Shown here: positions 35,448 to 43,882 of the stretch, one piece after another
Position numbering within the stretch: position 1 is the stretch's first letter
How the letters are laid out: every line of letters starts with the position of its first letter
Assembly (NCBI RefSeq): GCF_002563655.1
Contig: NZ_PDIY01000001.1
Coordinates: 1-64,000, forward strand
DNA from: Bacillus sp. es.034
Lineage (GTDB): Bacteria; Bacillota; Bacilli; Bacillales; Bacillaceae_B
DNA: 64,000 bases
Direction of reading: 5' to 3'
Program-made: the position numbers and the translations under genes
The notes under the pieces: generated by a model
Databases searched by the model: none
What the model saw: the letters and a program-made list of their open reading frames with translations, nothing else
What the model was told of the DNA's origin: nothing

Positions 35448-36242
35448 TTATGCTAACGATTCTCTTAGATGTTCCAATGCCTGCTTGTATTCAGCTTCAG
35501 GATCATTTCCACGAACACGGCATTCAATCGTAAGAAAACCTTCATAGCCATCTTGCTTTAACTGATCGAAATGTTTCTTGAAGTCGATTGATCCGCTTCC
35601 AGGCTGATAGCGATGGTTATCCGCTAAATGGATATGGCCGATCTGGTCACGATTTGCGTGAACCGCTTCTGAAATTCCATCTTCTTCTATGTTCATATGG
35701 TAAAAATCAGCAATGATTTTAACATTTTTCAAATCAAATTCTTCAATATAACGACGGGCATCTGCCAACGTATTGATCATGTGGTCCTGATAACGATTTA
35801 ACGGTTCTAGGAAAATCGTTGTCCCTGTTTCTTCCGCAATCTTGTCTAAGTACAGAAGAGAATCTGATACCACTTTACGGTCACCGGCCTCGCTTCTTGG
35901 AGATTGCATAGGGGGAAGTCGATATGTAAACATTCCCCATGCTGCCGGTACAACAATTCCCTTGCCACCAACCTCAGCAAGAGCTTCAAGGATTAGCTTG
36001 ATTTCTGCTAAGCCGTTTTCTCTGCGTTCTTCAATGAAATCACCAATCCAGCCTGAGTAACCTCCACAAGCTGTTGTAACAGGAATGCCTGTTTCAGCAA
36101 TGGCTTCTTTAACCTCTTCCAAATGGTCGACCAACAGCTTTCCGTCGATTTCAAAGCCTTCAAACCCTACTTCTTTGAGGTAACGGAACTTTTCTTTAAT
36201 AGTTTCTGGAAAAAACGCCTGGTTCTGTGTGCCAATCTTCAT
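35448..36242 (-). CDS. ycjR: Sugar epimerase-type TIM barrel (YcjR-like)
   Basis: This 264-residue xylose-isomerase-like barrel keeps the metal-site set: Glu in TTIFLEPLNRY, Asp in KIIADFYHMN, His in HIHLADNHR and Glu in FLTIECR. E. coli YcjR epimerises C4 of 3-keto-glucosides. Start at 36242 after GTAGGAGGAAT. Its place between YcjQ and YcjS homologues is as in E. coli. Confidence 0.82.
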   Translation of the reverse strand: MKIGTQNQAFFPETIKEKFRYLKEVGFEGFEIDGKLLVDHLEEVKEAIAETGIPVTTACGGYSGWIGDFIEERRENGLAEIKLILEALAEVGGKGIVVPAAWGMFTYRLPPMQSPRSEAGDRKVVSDSLLYLDKIAEETGTTIFLEPLNRYQDHMINTLADARRYIEEFDLKNVKIIADFYHMNIEEDGISEAVHANRDQIGHIHLADNHRYQPGSGSIDFKKHFDQLKQDGYEGFLTIECRVRGNDPEAEYKQALEHLRESLA

Positions 36243-36302
36243 GACTTATTCCTCCTACGTTCATTCAGAAGCCGCCCTATAAGGACGGCTGAGAACGGGT
36301 GA

Positions 36303-37358
36303 TTAGTTGTATTGAATTCCCATCTTAATACTTAATTCTGGATGCTTATCTACGTATTCCATATAGGCTTCAGCACATTCCTCAAAACGGACAACTGGAT
36401 CAATGATGTCCACACAGTTTAGATAGCCATTCATTAATAACTCCCAGCAAGTGTCCTCGATTCGCTTGCGATTCCAGCGTGGATAATCTGGATTTGGCTC
36501 GCTGGCTGCACGGGAAAAGACGATCTTGGCGTTGTTAAAATGCGCTTCACGTCCTAGATTCAACCCTTCTGGGAATGGCTTTGTAAATGCCACATAAGAG
36601 ATAATCCCACCATACGCTATTCCTTTTAATGCATCTTGCAGGGCTGCTGCATTTCCGCTTGTTTCAATAATGGAATCCGCGCCAAGCTTGTCCGTCAGCT
36701 TTTTCACTTCATACCCAACATCAGTGGAAATTGGATCCAGGCAATAATCTGCCCCATTCTTCAGAGCGATGTCACGGCGTCTTTCAATCGGATCCACCCC
36801 AATGACGATGCTCGCGCCTGCTTTTTTCGCAAGCTGAATCGCAATTTGACCAATGGCACCTAAGCCGACAACCACTACATAATCACCGGCACGAACATTT
36901 GCATCACGCACGCCACTAAAAGCAAACTGGGCTGGATCATAGCAAACGGCATTCTGCCATTTAGCCCCTTCCGGCATTTTGCGTAAACGATGGTTATCAA
37001 CCGCATTTACAATAACGGTTTCCATAATCGGACCATACGTACAAACCGTTTCACCAATCTCATACTCGCTCACTTTTGCTCCCTTTTCGACAATGTTCCC
37101 AACGATCATGTTGCCTAGTTGGAATTCGCCAAAAACGATTCCAGGAGCTGTCCCTTCCTGACGAGGCATAAACATGCGCCATTCTTCATCAAAGTATTCG
37201 TCCATGAATGGAGTCATCCCACGGAAGTCAATTACTTCTGTCCCATGCTTAGGAGAAGCGAATTCGCACTTAATCCTGACTTCATTTTCTTGAAGCGGTT
37301 GATCTTCATATACCACTAAACTAGCTACTCTAGGTGCTGCTGCAATAAGTTTTTTCAT
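36303..37358 (-). CDS. ycjQ: Zinc-type medium-chain dehydrogenase (YcjQ-like)
   Basis: This 351-residue protein of the alcohol-dehydrogenase superfamily has the nucleotide-binding segment VVVVGLGAIGQIAIQLAKKA and KHGTEVIDFRG near the N-terminus. The classical catalytic Cys-His zinc set is only partly seen. E. coli YcjQ reduces 3-keto-gulosides. The start at 37358 (MKKLIAA) is preferred over 37364 since AAAGAGG lies at proper distance. It lies between the permease and epimerase genes as in E. coli. Confidence 0.78.
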   Translation of the reverse strand: MKKLIAAAPRVASLVVYEDQPLQENEVRIKCEFASPKHGTEVIDFRGMTPFMDEYFDEEWRMFMPRQEGTAPGIVFGEFQLGNMIVGNIVEKGAKVSEYEIGETVCTYGPIMETVIVNAVDNHRLRKMPEGAKWQNAVCYDPAQFAFSGVRDANVRAGDYVVVVGLGAIGQIAIQLAKKAGASIVIGVDPIERRRDIALKNGADYCLDPISTDVGYEVKKLTDKLGADSIIETSGNAAALQDALKGIAYGGIISYVAFTKPFPEGLNLGREAHFNNAKIVFSRAASEPNPDYPRWNRKRIEDTCWELLMNGYLNCVDIIDPVVRFEECAEAYMEYVDKHPELSIKMGIQYN

Positions 37359-37407
37359 TGTCATAACCTCTTTATCGTTTAGTATTTTTCTCTCCTCAGG
37401 CATTCCT

Positions 37408-38262
37408 TTATCCTTTTACTCCACCTTCTGTTGCTCCACCCTTGATCAAGTGGTCACTTAGAGCATACATAATGACAACGGGTAGTGCTGTAACAAGGGA
37501 AGCTGCCATCATACGTCCCCATATATAATCAGGCGTACTGAACAGGGTGTTTAATCCAATTGGTAATGTAAAATTCGCAGAATCCGATAAGAAAATCGCT
37601 GCAAATAAGAAATCATTCCACGAAACCATAAAGGAGTATACAAACACAGAGACAATACCTGATATTGATAACGGAATAATAATATAGAAGATAATTTGAA
37701 TCCGGGTTAGGCCGTCAATCGTAGCCGCTTCCTCCAAATCATCCGGTATCGTATCAAAGTAACTTTTTAACATAAAAATCGAAGTAGGTAGTGTCTGAAC
37801 AATCATCGTAATGACAAGAGCCGTTTTCGTATCATATAAGCCAAGCCCTGAAATGATTTTGAACAACGGAACAACGAGCAAAATTCCAGAAAACATGTAA
37901 ACCGTGTAGAAACTTGCATTGATCGTGGTTCTTCCCATAAACTTCAAACGTGATAACGCATAAGCCCCGAAGATCCCAATGGTGACTGAGATGGCTGATG
38001 CTGTAAGGGAAACGGCTAAACTGTTCTTAAAATAAGCAAGGTACGGAAAGATATCCGGATTGAAAATATCAATATAATGGATGAACGTCCAATCTATCGG
38101 TAGAACCGTCGGACTGGTTGATACCGCTTCCTTTGATGATTTAAAGGACGTCATCAACATGATTAAAAATGGAAACAATGATACGGTCAACAATGCAATA
38201 AGACCAGAATAAAACCCAACCTTCTTGATGACTTTATTTCTTTGATTACTCGCCATTGCCAT
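37408..38262 (-). CDS. ycjP: Sugar ABC permease, MalG type (YcjP-like)
   Basis: This 284-residue six-helix permease has the EAA loop DDLEEAATIDGLTRIQIF-like segment and ends in GGATEGGVKG. Its ATG shares a base with the TAA of the preceding permease (TAATG), so the two are coupled. No ATPase gene lies in the operon, unlike E. coli ycjV; a shared MsmX-type ATPase is likely. Confidence 0.88.
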   Translation of the reverse strand: MAMASNQRNKVIKKVGFYSGLIALLTVSLFPFLIMLMTSFKSSKEAVSTSPTVLPIDWTFIHYIDIFNPDIFPYLAYFKNSLAVSLTASAISVTIGIFGAYALSRLKFMGRTTINASFYTVYMFSGILLVVPLFKIISGLGLYDTKTALVITMIVQTLPTSIFMLKSYFDTIPDDLEEAATIDGLTRIQIIFYIIIPLSISGIVSVFVYSFMVSWNDFLFAAIFLSDSANFTLPIGLNTLFSTPDYIWGRMMAASLVTALPVVIMYALSDHLIKGGATEGGVKG

Positions 38263-39131
38263 TAATATTTCACCCGCTTTCGTGTTGCTATAATCACAAT
38301 AGAAAGAAAAATAAACAGAATCACTGAAATGGAAGCTGCTTTACCAAGATCATTAAAAGCAAACGCTGTTTCATATAAGTAAATACCTAGGATGTCCACT
38401 TTGTTTGTGAGTAGATAAACGTCCGTAAACATATAGAACAACCAAATCGCACGAAGCGTAACGACCGTTATCAACACCGGCATAATTGCTGGAAGCGTTA
38501 CAACCTTAAACTTCTGCCATGCATTTGCACCATCAATTTCTGCCGCTTCGTATTGTGTGGTATCAATTGTCTGTAGAATTGCTAAGAATGAAATGAAAGC
38601 ATAAGGGAAATATCTCCAAATGGCATATAACACAACTAAGATAAAACTGCTAACAGGCTTATCGAACCAAAGTGGAGCGGTTTTAAAAAAGCCGAAAACA
38701 TCTACTCCCAAGTAATTGATTATTCCGTAACTATTATTGAACATATATTTCCATGCAAACACCAATGAAATGGAAGGTGTAACATAAGAAAGGATAATGA
38801 GGGAACGGGCAAGCTTACGGAACTTGAATGGACGGTTAAAGAAAATTGCCACAGCCAAGCCAAAAGCTGTACTTCCCCCAACAGAGAGAACCATGTACAA
38901 TGTTGTAATACCAAGGGACGCATAAAACGACCGATCTGTTAGAATATCCATGTAATTTTCTAAGCCAACAAAAACGGAACTTAGTCTAGGATTGATCGGT
39001 TGTTGAAAAAAGCTAATTTGAATATTGGAAAGCATCGGATAGGCGACCAAGAGCAGAATTAAAAACATACTCGGAAACAGCAGGACAGCAGCCAACTTCA
39101 AATCCGATCTTTCTTTTTTTTGTACCTTCAT
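38262..39131 (-). CDS. ycjO: Sugar ABC permease, MalF type (YcjO-like)
   Basis: This 289-residue permease has six helices and the EAA loop YEAAEIDGANAWQKF. Start at 39131 after AAGGAGGTAAAAC. It pairs with the next permease and the binding protein upstream. The likely cargo is a glucoside disaccharide such as kojibiose or glucosylglycerate, inferred from the enzymes. Confidence 0.9.
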   Translation of the reverse strand: MKVQKKERSDLKLAAVLLFPSMFLILLLVAYPMLSNIQISFFQQPINPRLSSVFVGLENYMDILTDRSFYASLGITTLYMVLSVGGSTAFGLAVAIFFNRPFKFRKLARSLIILSYVTPSISLVFAWKYMFNNSYGIINYLGVDVFGFFKTAPLWFDKPVSSFILVVLYAIWRYFPYAFISFLAILQTIDTTQYEAAEIDGANAWQKFKVVTLPAIMPVLITVVTLRAIWLFYMFTDVYLLTNKVDILGIYLYETAFAFNDLGKAASISVILFIFLSIVIIATRKRVKY

Positions 39132-39168
39132 GTTTTACCTCCTTATCAATAAAAATGAATCTATTCCA

Positions 39169-40464
39169 TCATTTCTCTTCTATAATTTCTTGAATGGACT
39201 TTTCAGCTTTTTTCAACTCACTGTCAATACTCTTGCCACCAACCGTGATGGCGTTAATCATTTGGGGTATGGTACCAGAGTTTGTAATATCACCCATTTT
39301 CAAGAAGTTCTTTCCTTCCACTAAGCCGAACACTTGAATATCGTTATAGGACGATGCAATCTCTGCAGGAAGTTCTCCAAATGCCTTCACTACCTCGTTC
39401 GATTGATACGCTTCATTCTCAAGAACTAGCTTATTAACAGGTTGTGCTCCCCCTGGAGACATCAAGATCCAGTCCGTCATATTTTCAGGCTGAGCCATAA
39501 ACTCCACAAATTTTTGTGCAGCCTCTTTTTTCTCTTTTTCTAAATCAGTTGAAATCGTTAGTGCTGAGACCGTTCCGAATACCGCTTTTGTTTCCTGAGT
39601 CGGAATGGCAAATCCAATATTCTCTGCCTCACCTTCTTCAAAAACAGATGGAAGAATGTACGTAGAATAGACAGCCATTGGGGTCGATCCACTCATAAAT
39701 GCATCCTTTACTTCCGTAACATCATTTGAACCCGGCATCGTGTAATTTGATAACTCTTTATAAAAAGTCAACGATTCCTTCATTTCTTTAGAATCCATAT
39801 TTAACTTTCCTTTTTCATCAAGCACGTTGGCATTAGTTGAAAGAGCAAATTGAGAAAATGCCTGCTCAGAAAAACCACCTTCTACAGTCGGTATTCCAAT
39901 TCCATACTGTTTGTTACCCGGATCTGTAAACGCTTTAGCAATAGTCAATACATCGTCCCAGTTCTTCGGTTCTTCAAACCCTTTTGATGCAAGCATTTCT
40001 TTGTTATACCAAATACCTTGTACCCATCCACTGATCGGTACTCCGGTATAGTTTTTTCCATTTTCAGTCTTGACTAGTTTCAAGGCACCATCATAAAAAT
40101 TCTCTTTACCAGTCTTATCTAACACTGTATTAACCGAATCCCGGTCAATTAATTGCTCTTTATCTAACACTTTAGCAAAGTCTTGCCCCACCTCTAGAAC
40201 GGCAGGAAGTTTCCATGCACTTGCAAGCGTCACCATTTTTGTGTTGTACGAGTCTTCCTGTACAGGAACCTGCTTTATCTTAATATCAGGGTTTTCTGCT
40301 TCAAATTTAGCTATTAGTTTATTTATGACAGCCAAACGTTCTTCTTCTACCGAAGAATGCATGAACTCAATGGTTGTCTTTCCACTATCGGCTTCGTCCC
40401 CGCAGGCTGTTAAGGTAATGGCCAATAACCCCATCATCAGTGTATAGAGTGCTTTTTTAATCAT
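39169..40464 (-). CDS. ycjN: Sugar-binding lipoprotein (YcjN-like)
   Basis: This 431-residue extracellular binding protein has a signal peptide ending in the lipobox ITLTAC. The body begins with TTIEFMHSSVEEERL and has the usual two-lobed periplasmic-binding pattern. The start at 40464 (MIKKALY) follows AATGAGGGG. It is the first structural gene of the operon. Upstream lie a sigma-A-like promoter and GGTACC operators. Confidence 0.88.
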   Translation of the reverse strand: MIKKALYTLMMGLLAITLTACGDEADSGKTTIEFMHSSVEEERLAVINKLIAKFEAENPDIKIKQVPVQEDSYNTKMVTLASAWKLPAVLEVGQDFAKVLDKEQLIDRDSVNTVLDKTGKENFYDGALKLVKTENGKNYTGVPISGWVQGIWYNKEMLASKGFEEPKNWDDVLTIAKAFTDPGNKQYGIGIPTVEGGFSEQAFSQFALSTNANVLDEKGKLNMDSKEMKESLTFYKELSNYTMPGSNDVTEVKDAFMSGSTPMAVYSTYILPSVFEEGEAENIGFAIPTQETKAVFGTVSALTISTDLEKEKKEAAQKFVEFMAQPENMTDWILMSPGGAQPVNKLVLENEAYQSNEVVKAFGELPAEIASSYNDIQVFGLVEGKNFLKMGDITNSGTIPQMINAITVGGKSIDSELKKAEKSIQEIIEEK

Positions 40465-40520
40465 TTTTTTCCCCCTCATTACCCGAATCCTTTATTCAGA
40501 ATGAATAGGATTAGAATGTT

Positions 40521-40530
40521 TTGGTACCCG
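40521..40530. promoter_or_regulatory. Candidate LacI operator 1
   Basis: TTGGTACCCG lies between the ycjN start and its promoter. The GGTACC core is shared by four sites in this region. Confidence 0.45.
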
Positions 40531-40594
40531 TCAAAGTTGTCCGTTCATAAGTTCCTATTTCTCTATAAATGAAAAAAAGTTATTACCTCCTCTT

Positions 40595-40612
40595 TGTGGT
40601 ACCCTTTCCACA
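40595..40612. promoter_or_regulatory. Candidate LacI operator 2
   Basis: TGTGGTACCCTTTCCACA has inverted TGTGG and CCACA half-sites. It lies in the leader of the ycjN transcript. Confidence 0.5.
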
Positions 40613-40659
40613 GATAAGAAAAAATATAAATTACCGTAAAAATCCAGTAACCGTTCATT

Positions 40660-40676
40660 ATGGTACCGGTCCCACG
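40660..40676. promoter_or_regulatory. Candidate LacI operator 3 at the ycjN start point
   Basis: ATGGTACCGGTCCCACG overlaps the expected transcription start of the leftward promoter at 40682-40710. Binding there would block initiation. Confidence 0.55.
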
Positions 40677-40681
40677 AGGTA

Positions 40682-40710
40682 AAGATATTACAAATAGTGA
40701 TAGATGTCAA
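40682..40710 (-). promoter_or_regulatory. Sigma-A-type promoter for ycjN operon
   Basis: On the minus strand TTGACA, a 17-base spacer, then TATCTT. The -35 is perfect and the -10 matches four of six. Confidence 0.6.
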
Positions 40711-40782
40711 TCAATTTTGAAATTTTATTTCAACCGATATATAGACAGTAGGACAGGAAAATATTCACTTCAAAAAAATTAG

Positions 40783-40811
40783 TTGATGAATGTAACGATC
40801 CTCTCTATAAT
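40783..40811 (+). promoter_or_regulatory. Sigma-A-type promoter for lacI gene
   Basis: TTGATG, a 17-base spacer, then a perfect TATAAT. It points rightward to the LacI gene, whose CTG start is about 100 bases downstream. Confidence 0.75.
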
Positions 40812-40819
40812 GAGACCTG

Positions 40820-40834
40820 TATTGGTACCACAAT
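40820..40834. promoter_or_regulatory. Candidate LacI operator 4 at the lacI start point
   Basis: The core TTGGTACCA is a palindrome extended by CAA. It begins nine bases after the -10 of the lacI promoter, so autorepression is likely. Confidence 0.55.
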
Positions 40835-40861
40835 TAACATTTTACGTATTTACGAAATTTC

Positions 40862-40875
40862 TAAAAGCGCTTGCA
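40862..40875 (+). promoter_or_regulatory. cre box upstream of lacI
   Basis: The minus strand reads TGCAAGCGCTTTTA, a good cre match. It lies between the lacI promoter and gene, so CcpA may act as a roadblock. Confidence 0.65.
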
Positions 40876-40916
40876 CATATTAAGAACAAATCAATATATA
40901 GAGGGGAGCGTTTTTC

Positions 40917-41924
40917 CTGAGTTACACCATTTATGATATAGCCCGGGTTGCAAACGTTTCAAAGTCCACCGTTTCCCGAGTGCTCAATAATCAGACCAAC
41001 ATTTCCGATGCGGCACGAGAACGTGTCATGCTAGCAATTGAACAACTGAATTACCAGCCCAGTAAGCGAGCTAGAGCCCTTTCCTCTGGTCTAGAAGCCA
41101 TCATGGTACTATCTCGTTCTGCCAAGACGACCGTAAACAACCCGTTTTTCGCGGATATCCTTCAAACCATTGCAGAAAAAGCAGAAGAAGAAAATTTTGA
41201 TGTCATCTTACAAACGGCGAAAAACAATACGGACGAACTGAACAAATGCATCACCAAAATTAGAGATAAAATGATTAAAGGCATCATTATGTTAAGCTCC
41301 CCAACGGATGAAGACTTTTTTAAACAACTTGATGTTTTTAATATACCCATTGTTGTGATTGGAAAAGTGGAAGGGGACTATCACAATATATACTCGGTGG
41401 ATACCGATAACTATCAGGACAGCTATCGATTAACGAAACTGTTGATTGATCATGGACATAAGGACATAGCCTGTCTCCACTCTCCCTTAGACTATCATGT
41501 CTCCATTGACAGGCTCGATGGGTTCAAGAAGTGTATGGAGGACCATGACCTGCCATTATACAAAGGATGGCTCGTGGATAGCGGATATACCGTCGACTCT
41601 GGCAATCAAGCTGCGAATCAACTGCTCTCTTTACCTAAACGGCCTTCCGCTGTATTGGCGACGGACGATTTAAAAGTCATCGGTGTCTTTAAAGCCGCGA
41701 CCGATTTAAATATAATGATACCGCAGGAACTATCGGTTGTCGGCTACAGCAATACGAGCCATCCACCTTTTCTTACTCCGGCATTGACGAGTATTGAAAT
41801 CCCAGTCAAAAAGCTAGGAGAAGCTGGTGCTCATTTTCTTTTTTCAAAAATCAAAGACAATGAACCTATCCCTGCCCGGACGATAATTGAAACGGAAGAA
41901 ATCATCGGGGAATCTGTTTCGTAG
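40917..41924 (+). CDS. LacI-family regulator with probable CTG start
   Basis: The LacI helix-turn-helix reads YTIYDIARVANVSKSTVSRV and needs the frame to begin at about 40917. In that frame a TAG stop lies at 40899-40901 and no ATG, GTG or TTG follows until GTG 40980, which would delete the DNA-binding helix. CTG at 40917 has AGGGGAG upstream at good spacing, so it is the likely start, giving 335 residues, the usual family length. The effector domain continues to 41924 (PSAVLATDDLKVIGVFK). It is divergent from the ycj-like operon. The E. coli counterpart YcjW plays the same role. A base error turning TTG into CTG is possible. Confidence 0.82.
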   Translation: MSYTIYDIARVANVSKSTVSRVLNNQTNISDAARERVMLAIEQLNYQPSKRARALSSGLEAIMVLSRSAKTTVNNPFFADILQTIAEKAEEENFDVILQTAKNNTDELNKCITKIRDKMIKGIIMLSSPTDEDFFKQLDVFNIPIVVIGKVEGDYHNIYSVDTDNYQDSYRLTKLLIDHGHKDIACLHSPLDYHVSIDRLDGFKKCMEDHDLPLYKGWLVDSGYTVDSGNQAANQLLSLPKRPSAVLATDDLKVIGVFKAATDLNIMIPQELSVVGYSNTSHPPFLTPALTSIEIPVKKLGEAGAHFLFSKIKDNEPIPARTIIETEEIIGESVS

Positions 41925-41982
41925 AACCGGTATTTTAGCGATTGTTTTGTTATTGCTGGTGTTACAAGAAGCTGTTTTTTTT

Positions 41983-42021
41983 GAAGCATGGGTGAAGCAT
42001 GGGGACGGTTCCGCTGCTTCC
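41983..42021. repeat. Dispersed palindromic repeat, half copy
   Basis: GAAGCATGGGTGAAGCATGG is followed by GGACGGTTCCGCTGCTTCC. The GAAGCATGGG motif is doubled. Confidence 0.75.
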
Positions 42022-42220
42022 TGGATATATGCTGGAATAGGCGCCTCCGCAAATCCCGACGAAAATCACAGCTTTTTTTACTGAAAAGTTATTAACAGAT
42101 GGCCGAAGTGTGTTTATTCGTGCAGAAAAACCGTACCTTTCCATGTTACTGGCCGCTTTCAAGAGTTCCCCCCATCAATATATACACCCAAAAAGGACCA
42201 TAACCAGGGGATTCATGCGA

Positions 42221-42320
42221 GAATAATCATTTTCGTGCAGGGTTGAAGATAATCGTGCGGCCTTCAGAATAATCGTGCGTAGATTCAGATAAATCATGCG
42301 ATATATTCCATAATCATGCC
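42221..42320. repeat. Five-unit tandem repeat of 20 bases
   Basis: Five units of exactly 20 bases each have a variable first half and a conserved second half close to ATAATCGTGCG. Unit ends read TTTTCGTGCAG, ATAATCGTGCGG, ATAATCGTGCGT, AAATCATGCG and ATAATCATGCC. A lone TTATTCGTGCAG lies near 42114. Confidence 0.75.
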
Positions 42321-42409
42321 GTCCTGTCGAATTTTCTTTATTTGGAGGCACATAAAGAACGGTGCGTATCCCCAGGTTTCGGGCAATCCCAGCGGGAAAC
42401 AGGAGAACT

Positions 42410-42474
42410 GTCGGACGGTTCCGCTGCTTCTTATTTTTATAAAAAAAGAAGCACGAGAACCGTCCCCGTGCTTC
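42410..42474. repeat. Dispersed palindromic repeat, near-full copy
   Basis: GGACGGTTCCGCTGCTTC and GAAGCACGAGAACCGTCCCC flank an AT spacer. It lies directly after the permease gene and may serve as its terminator. Confidence 0.8.
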
Positions 42475-42475
42475 G

Positions 42476-43819
42476 TCATATCCAATTCAAAACATACACA
42501 TACACAAACGCCAATCCCGTTATCGAAAGAAAATACACCCCATTCCACTTAAAAGCAACGGTGACCCCATTCCTCTGAACACACTGACTGATGATAATAT
42601 TCATAGCATTCAACGGAGAGATCGCAGATGACAGCATCCACGTAAAAATACACATAAATGCTACACTGGCAACCGCTACATTAGGCATGGCTGTAAAGTC
42701 GAGAGAGGTTAATATCAACGGTGTGACGATAATCTGATGCACTCCGAGAAACGCCATAAAGGTCACCAATAGGATGATGAAGAGAAACAAAACGCCAATG
42801 GATTGTGTGGCCGACCACTGTATGGACCTCTCCAATAGTTCCTTGACGGGTGTATGGGAAACAGCATTCCCGAACAGCCCTGCACTTAAGAAGAGGCAGA
42901 TCTCCATTTTCTGTGATTGGAGCTTGTTCTTATAGAGAATGATTTCTTCTTTAACGATTGATTTCCTTTTCCGAAAGATTACCCAGGCTACAGGAACCAG
43001 GAAACAAATGATGCTGACCAGGAGCAGCATGGACTTCTCGAAGACCTGCTCCATGATAATCAACAGCACAACCAATCCGAGGACAAAACCAAAGAGGAGG
43101 TAAATATCCTTCTTTGGCCCTTTTTCATGTGAAATTATCTCGTTTCTTTCCTCGGCCGCAGCAGTCTCTTCTACTATCCTAGGTCGAAAAAGAACGATAC
43201 CCATCATCATTTGAATAACCGCAAACATGACTCCGACGGCGACATATGAAAGATAAGTAATATCTAAATAGAATAGGACAATCCCCACTGAAGCAAAAAA
43301 TGGCGACCATATGACCGCCGGGGTAAATCCTACATAATAGGATCTTGATAGTAACTTGGACGGTAGATGTATACTTTCCACAAACCCGTGAACAATCCTT
43401 AAGGCACCCATATTCAAGATTGGTGCCAGGGTCAGCATAAACGTGCTTATGCCATAAAATGTTTTTCGTGGGTTGTGCTTCAACTCATTCAAATAAAGGA
43501 TAACAGAATCAATGATCCCTTCTCTTCTCAGTGGCACGGATAGAAGTGGAGCTAAAATGAGAATCGATAACAGGGGCATATTCTGCGTGATTCCCTGGAC
43601 CAGATCAAAGCCTGTATCTCCAACTGTATAGTGAATGATTCCCCCTGCAGTAAACAGGCCCAGTGTAAATATCCGGCCTTTCCATTCTAATAAAGGAAGG
43701 AATAGCAAAAATACGGCCGTGGCCACTATGTTAAAAACCAAACCAATATAAACGTTCGGCATAAAAGCTTCAACAATATAAAGAAAACACATACTCATGA
43801 TGAGAGAAAAACGTAACAT
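42476..43819 (-). CDS. Membrane permease of ion-transporter type (DUF401-like)
   Basis: This 447-residue protein has about ten to twelve hydrophobic helices and a central charged loop near residues 205-225. It looks like a carboxylate or ion transporter of the IT/ArsB-like group (NMPLLSILILAPLLSVPLRR, GFTPAVIWSPFFASVGI). Start at 43819 after GAGAAGGG. It is the last gene of the sigma-54 operon, 63 bases behind the dehydrogenase. Uptake or export of an organic acid used or made by the operon is inferred. Confidence 0.65.
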   Translation of the reverse strand: MLRFSLIMSMCFLYIVEAFMPNVYIGLVFNIVATAVFLLFLPLLEWKGRIFTLGLFTAGGIIHYTVGDTGFDLVQGITQNMPLLSILILAPLLSVPLRREGIIDSVILYLNELKHNPRKTFYGISTFMLTLAPILNMGALRIVHGFVESIHLPSKLLSRSYYVGFTPAVIWSPFFASVGIVLFYLDITYLSYVAVGVMFAVIQMMMGIVLFRPRIVEETAAAEERNEIISHEKGPKKDIYLLFGFVLGLVVLLIIMEQVFEKSMLLLVSIICFLVPVAWVIFRKRKSIVKEEIILYKNKLQSQKMEICLFLSAGLFGNAVSHTPVKELLERSIQWSATQSIGVLFLFIILLVTFMAFLGVHQIIVTPLILTSLDFTAMPNVAVASVAFMCIFTWMLSSAISPLNAMNIIISQCVQRNGVTVAFKWNGVYFLSITGLAFVYVYVLNWI

Positions 43820-43882
43820 GTTGTCCCTTCTCTCTTTAAGTCTCTAACAATCTACTGATACTATTCTGTTAGGAATGACTCC

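Larger units (their letters stand above)
41925..42475. other. Repeat-rich non-coding gap
   Basis: I find no gene here. It holds half a dispersed palindrome (41983-42021), a 20-base tandem repeat (42221-42320) and a further palindrome copy (42410-42474). Confidence 0.6.

Noticed and set aside
41887-42084. Small rightward frame overlapping the lacI end
   Set aside because: Its reading crosses a dispersed palindrome and has no ribosome site; it looks like chance.
42221-42320. CRISPR array
   Set aside because: Repeat and spacer would both be about 10 bases, and the variable half is not flanked by constant repeats of normal length; no cas genes are present.
42294-42578. Several short frames around 42.3-42.6 kb
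   Set aside because: They are translations of the palindromic repeat and of the reverse strand of the permease gene.
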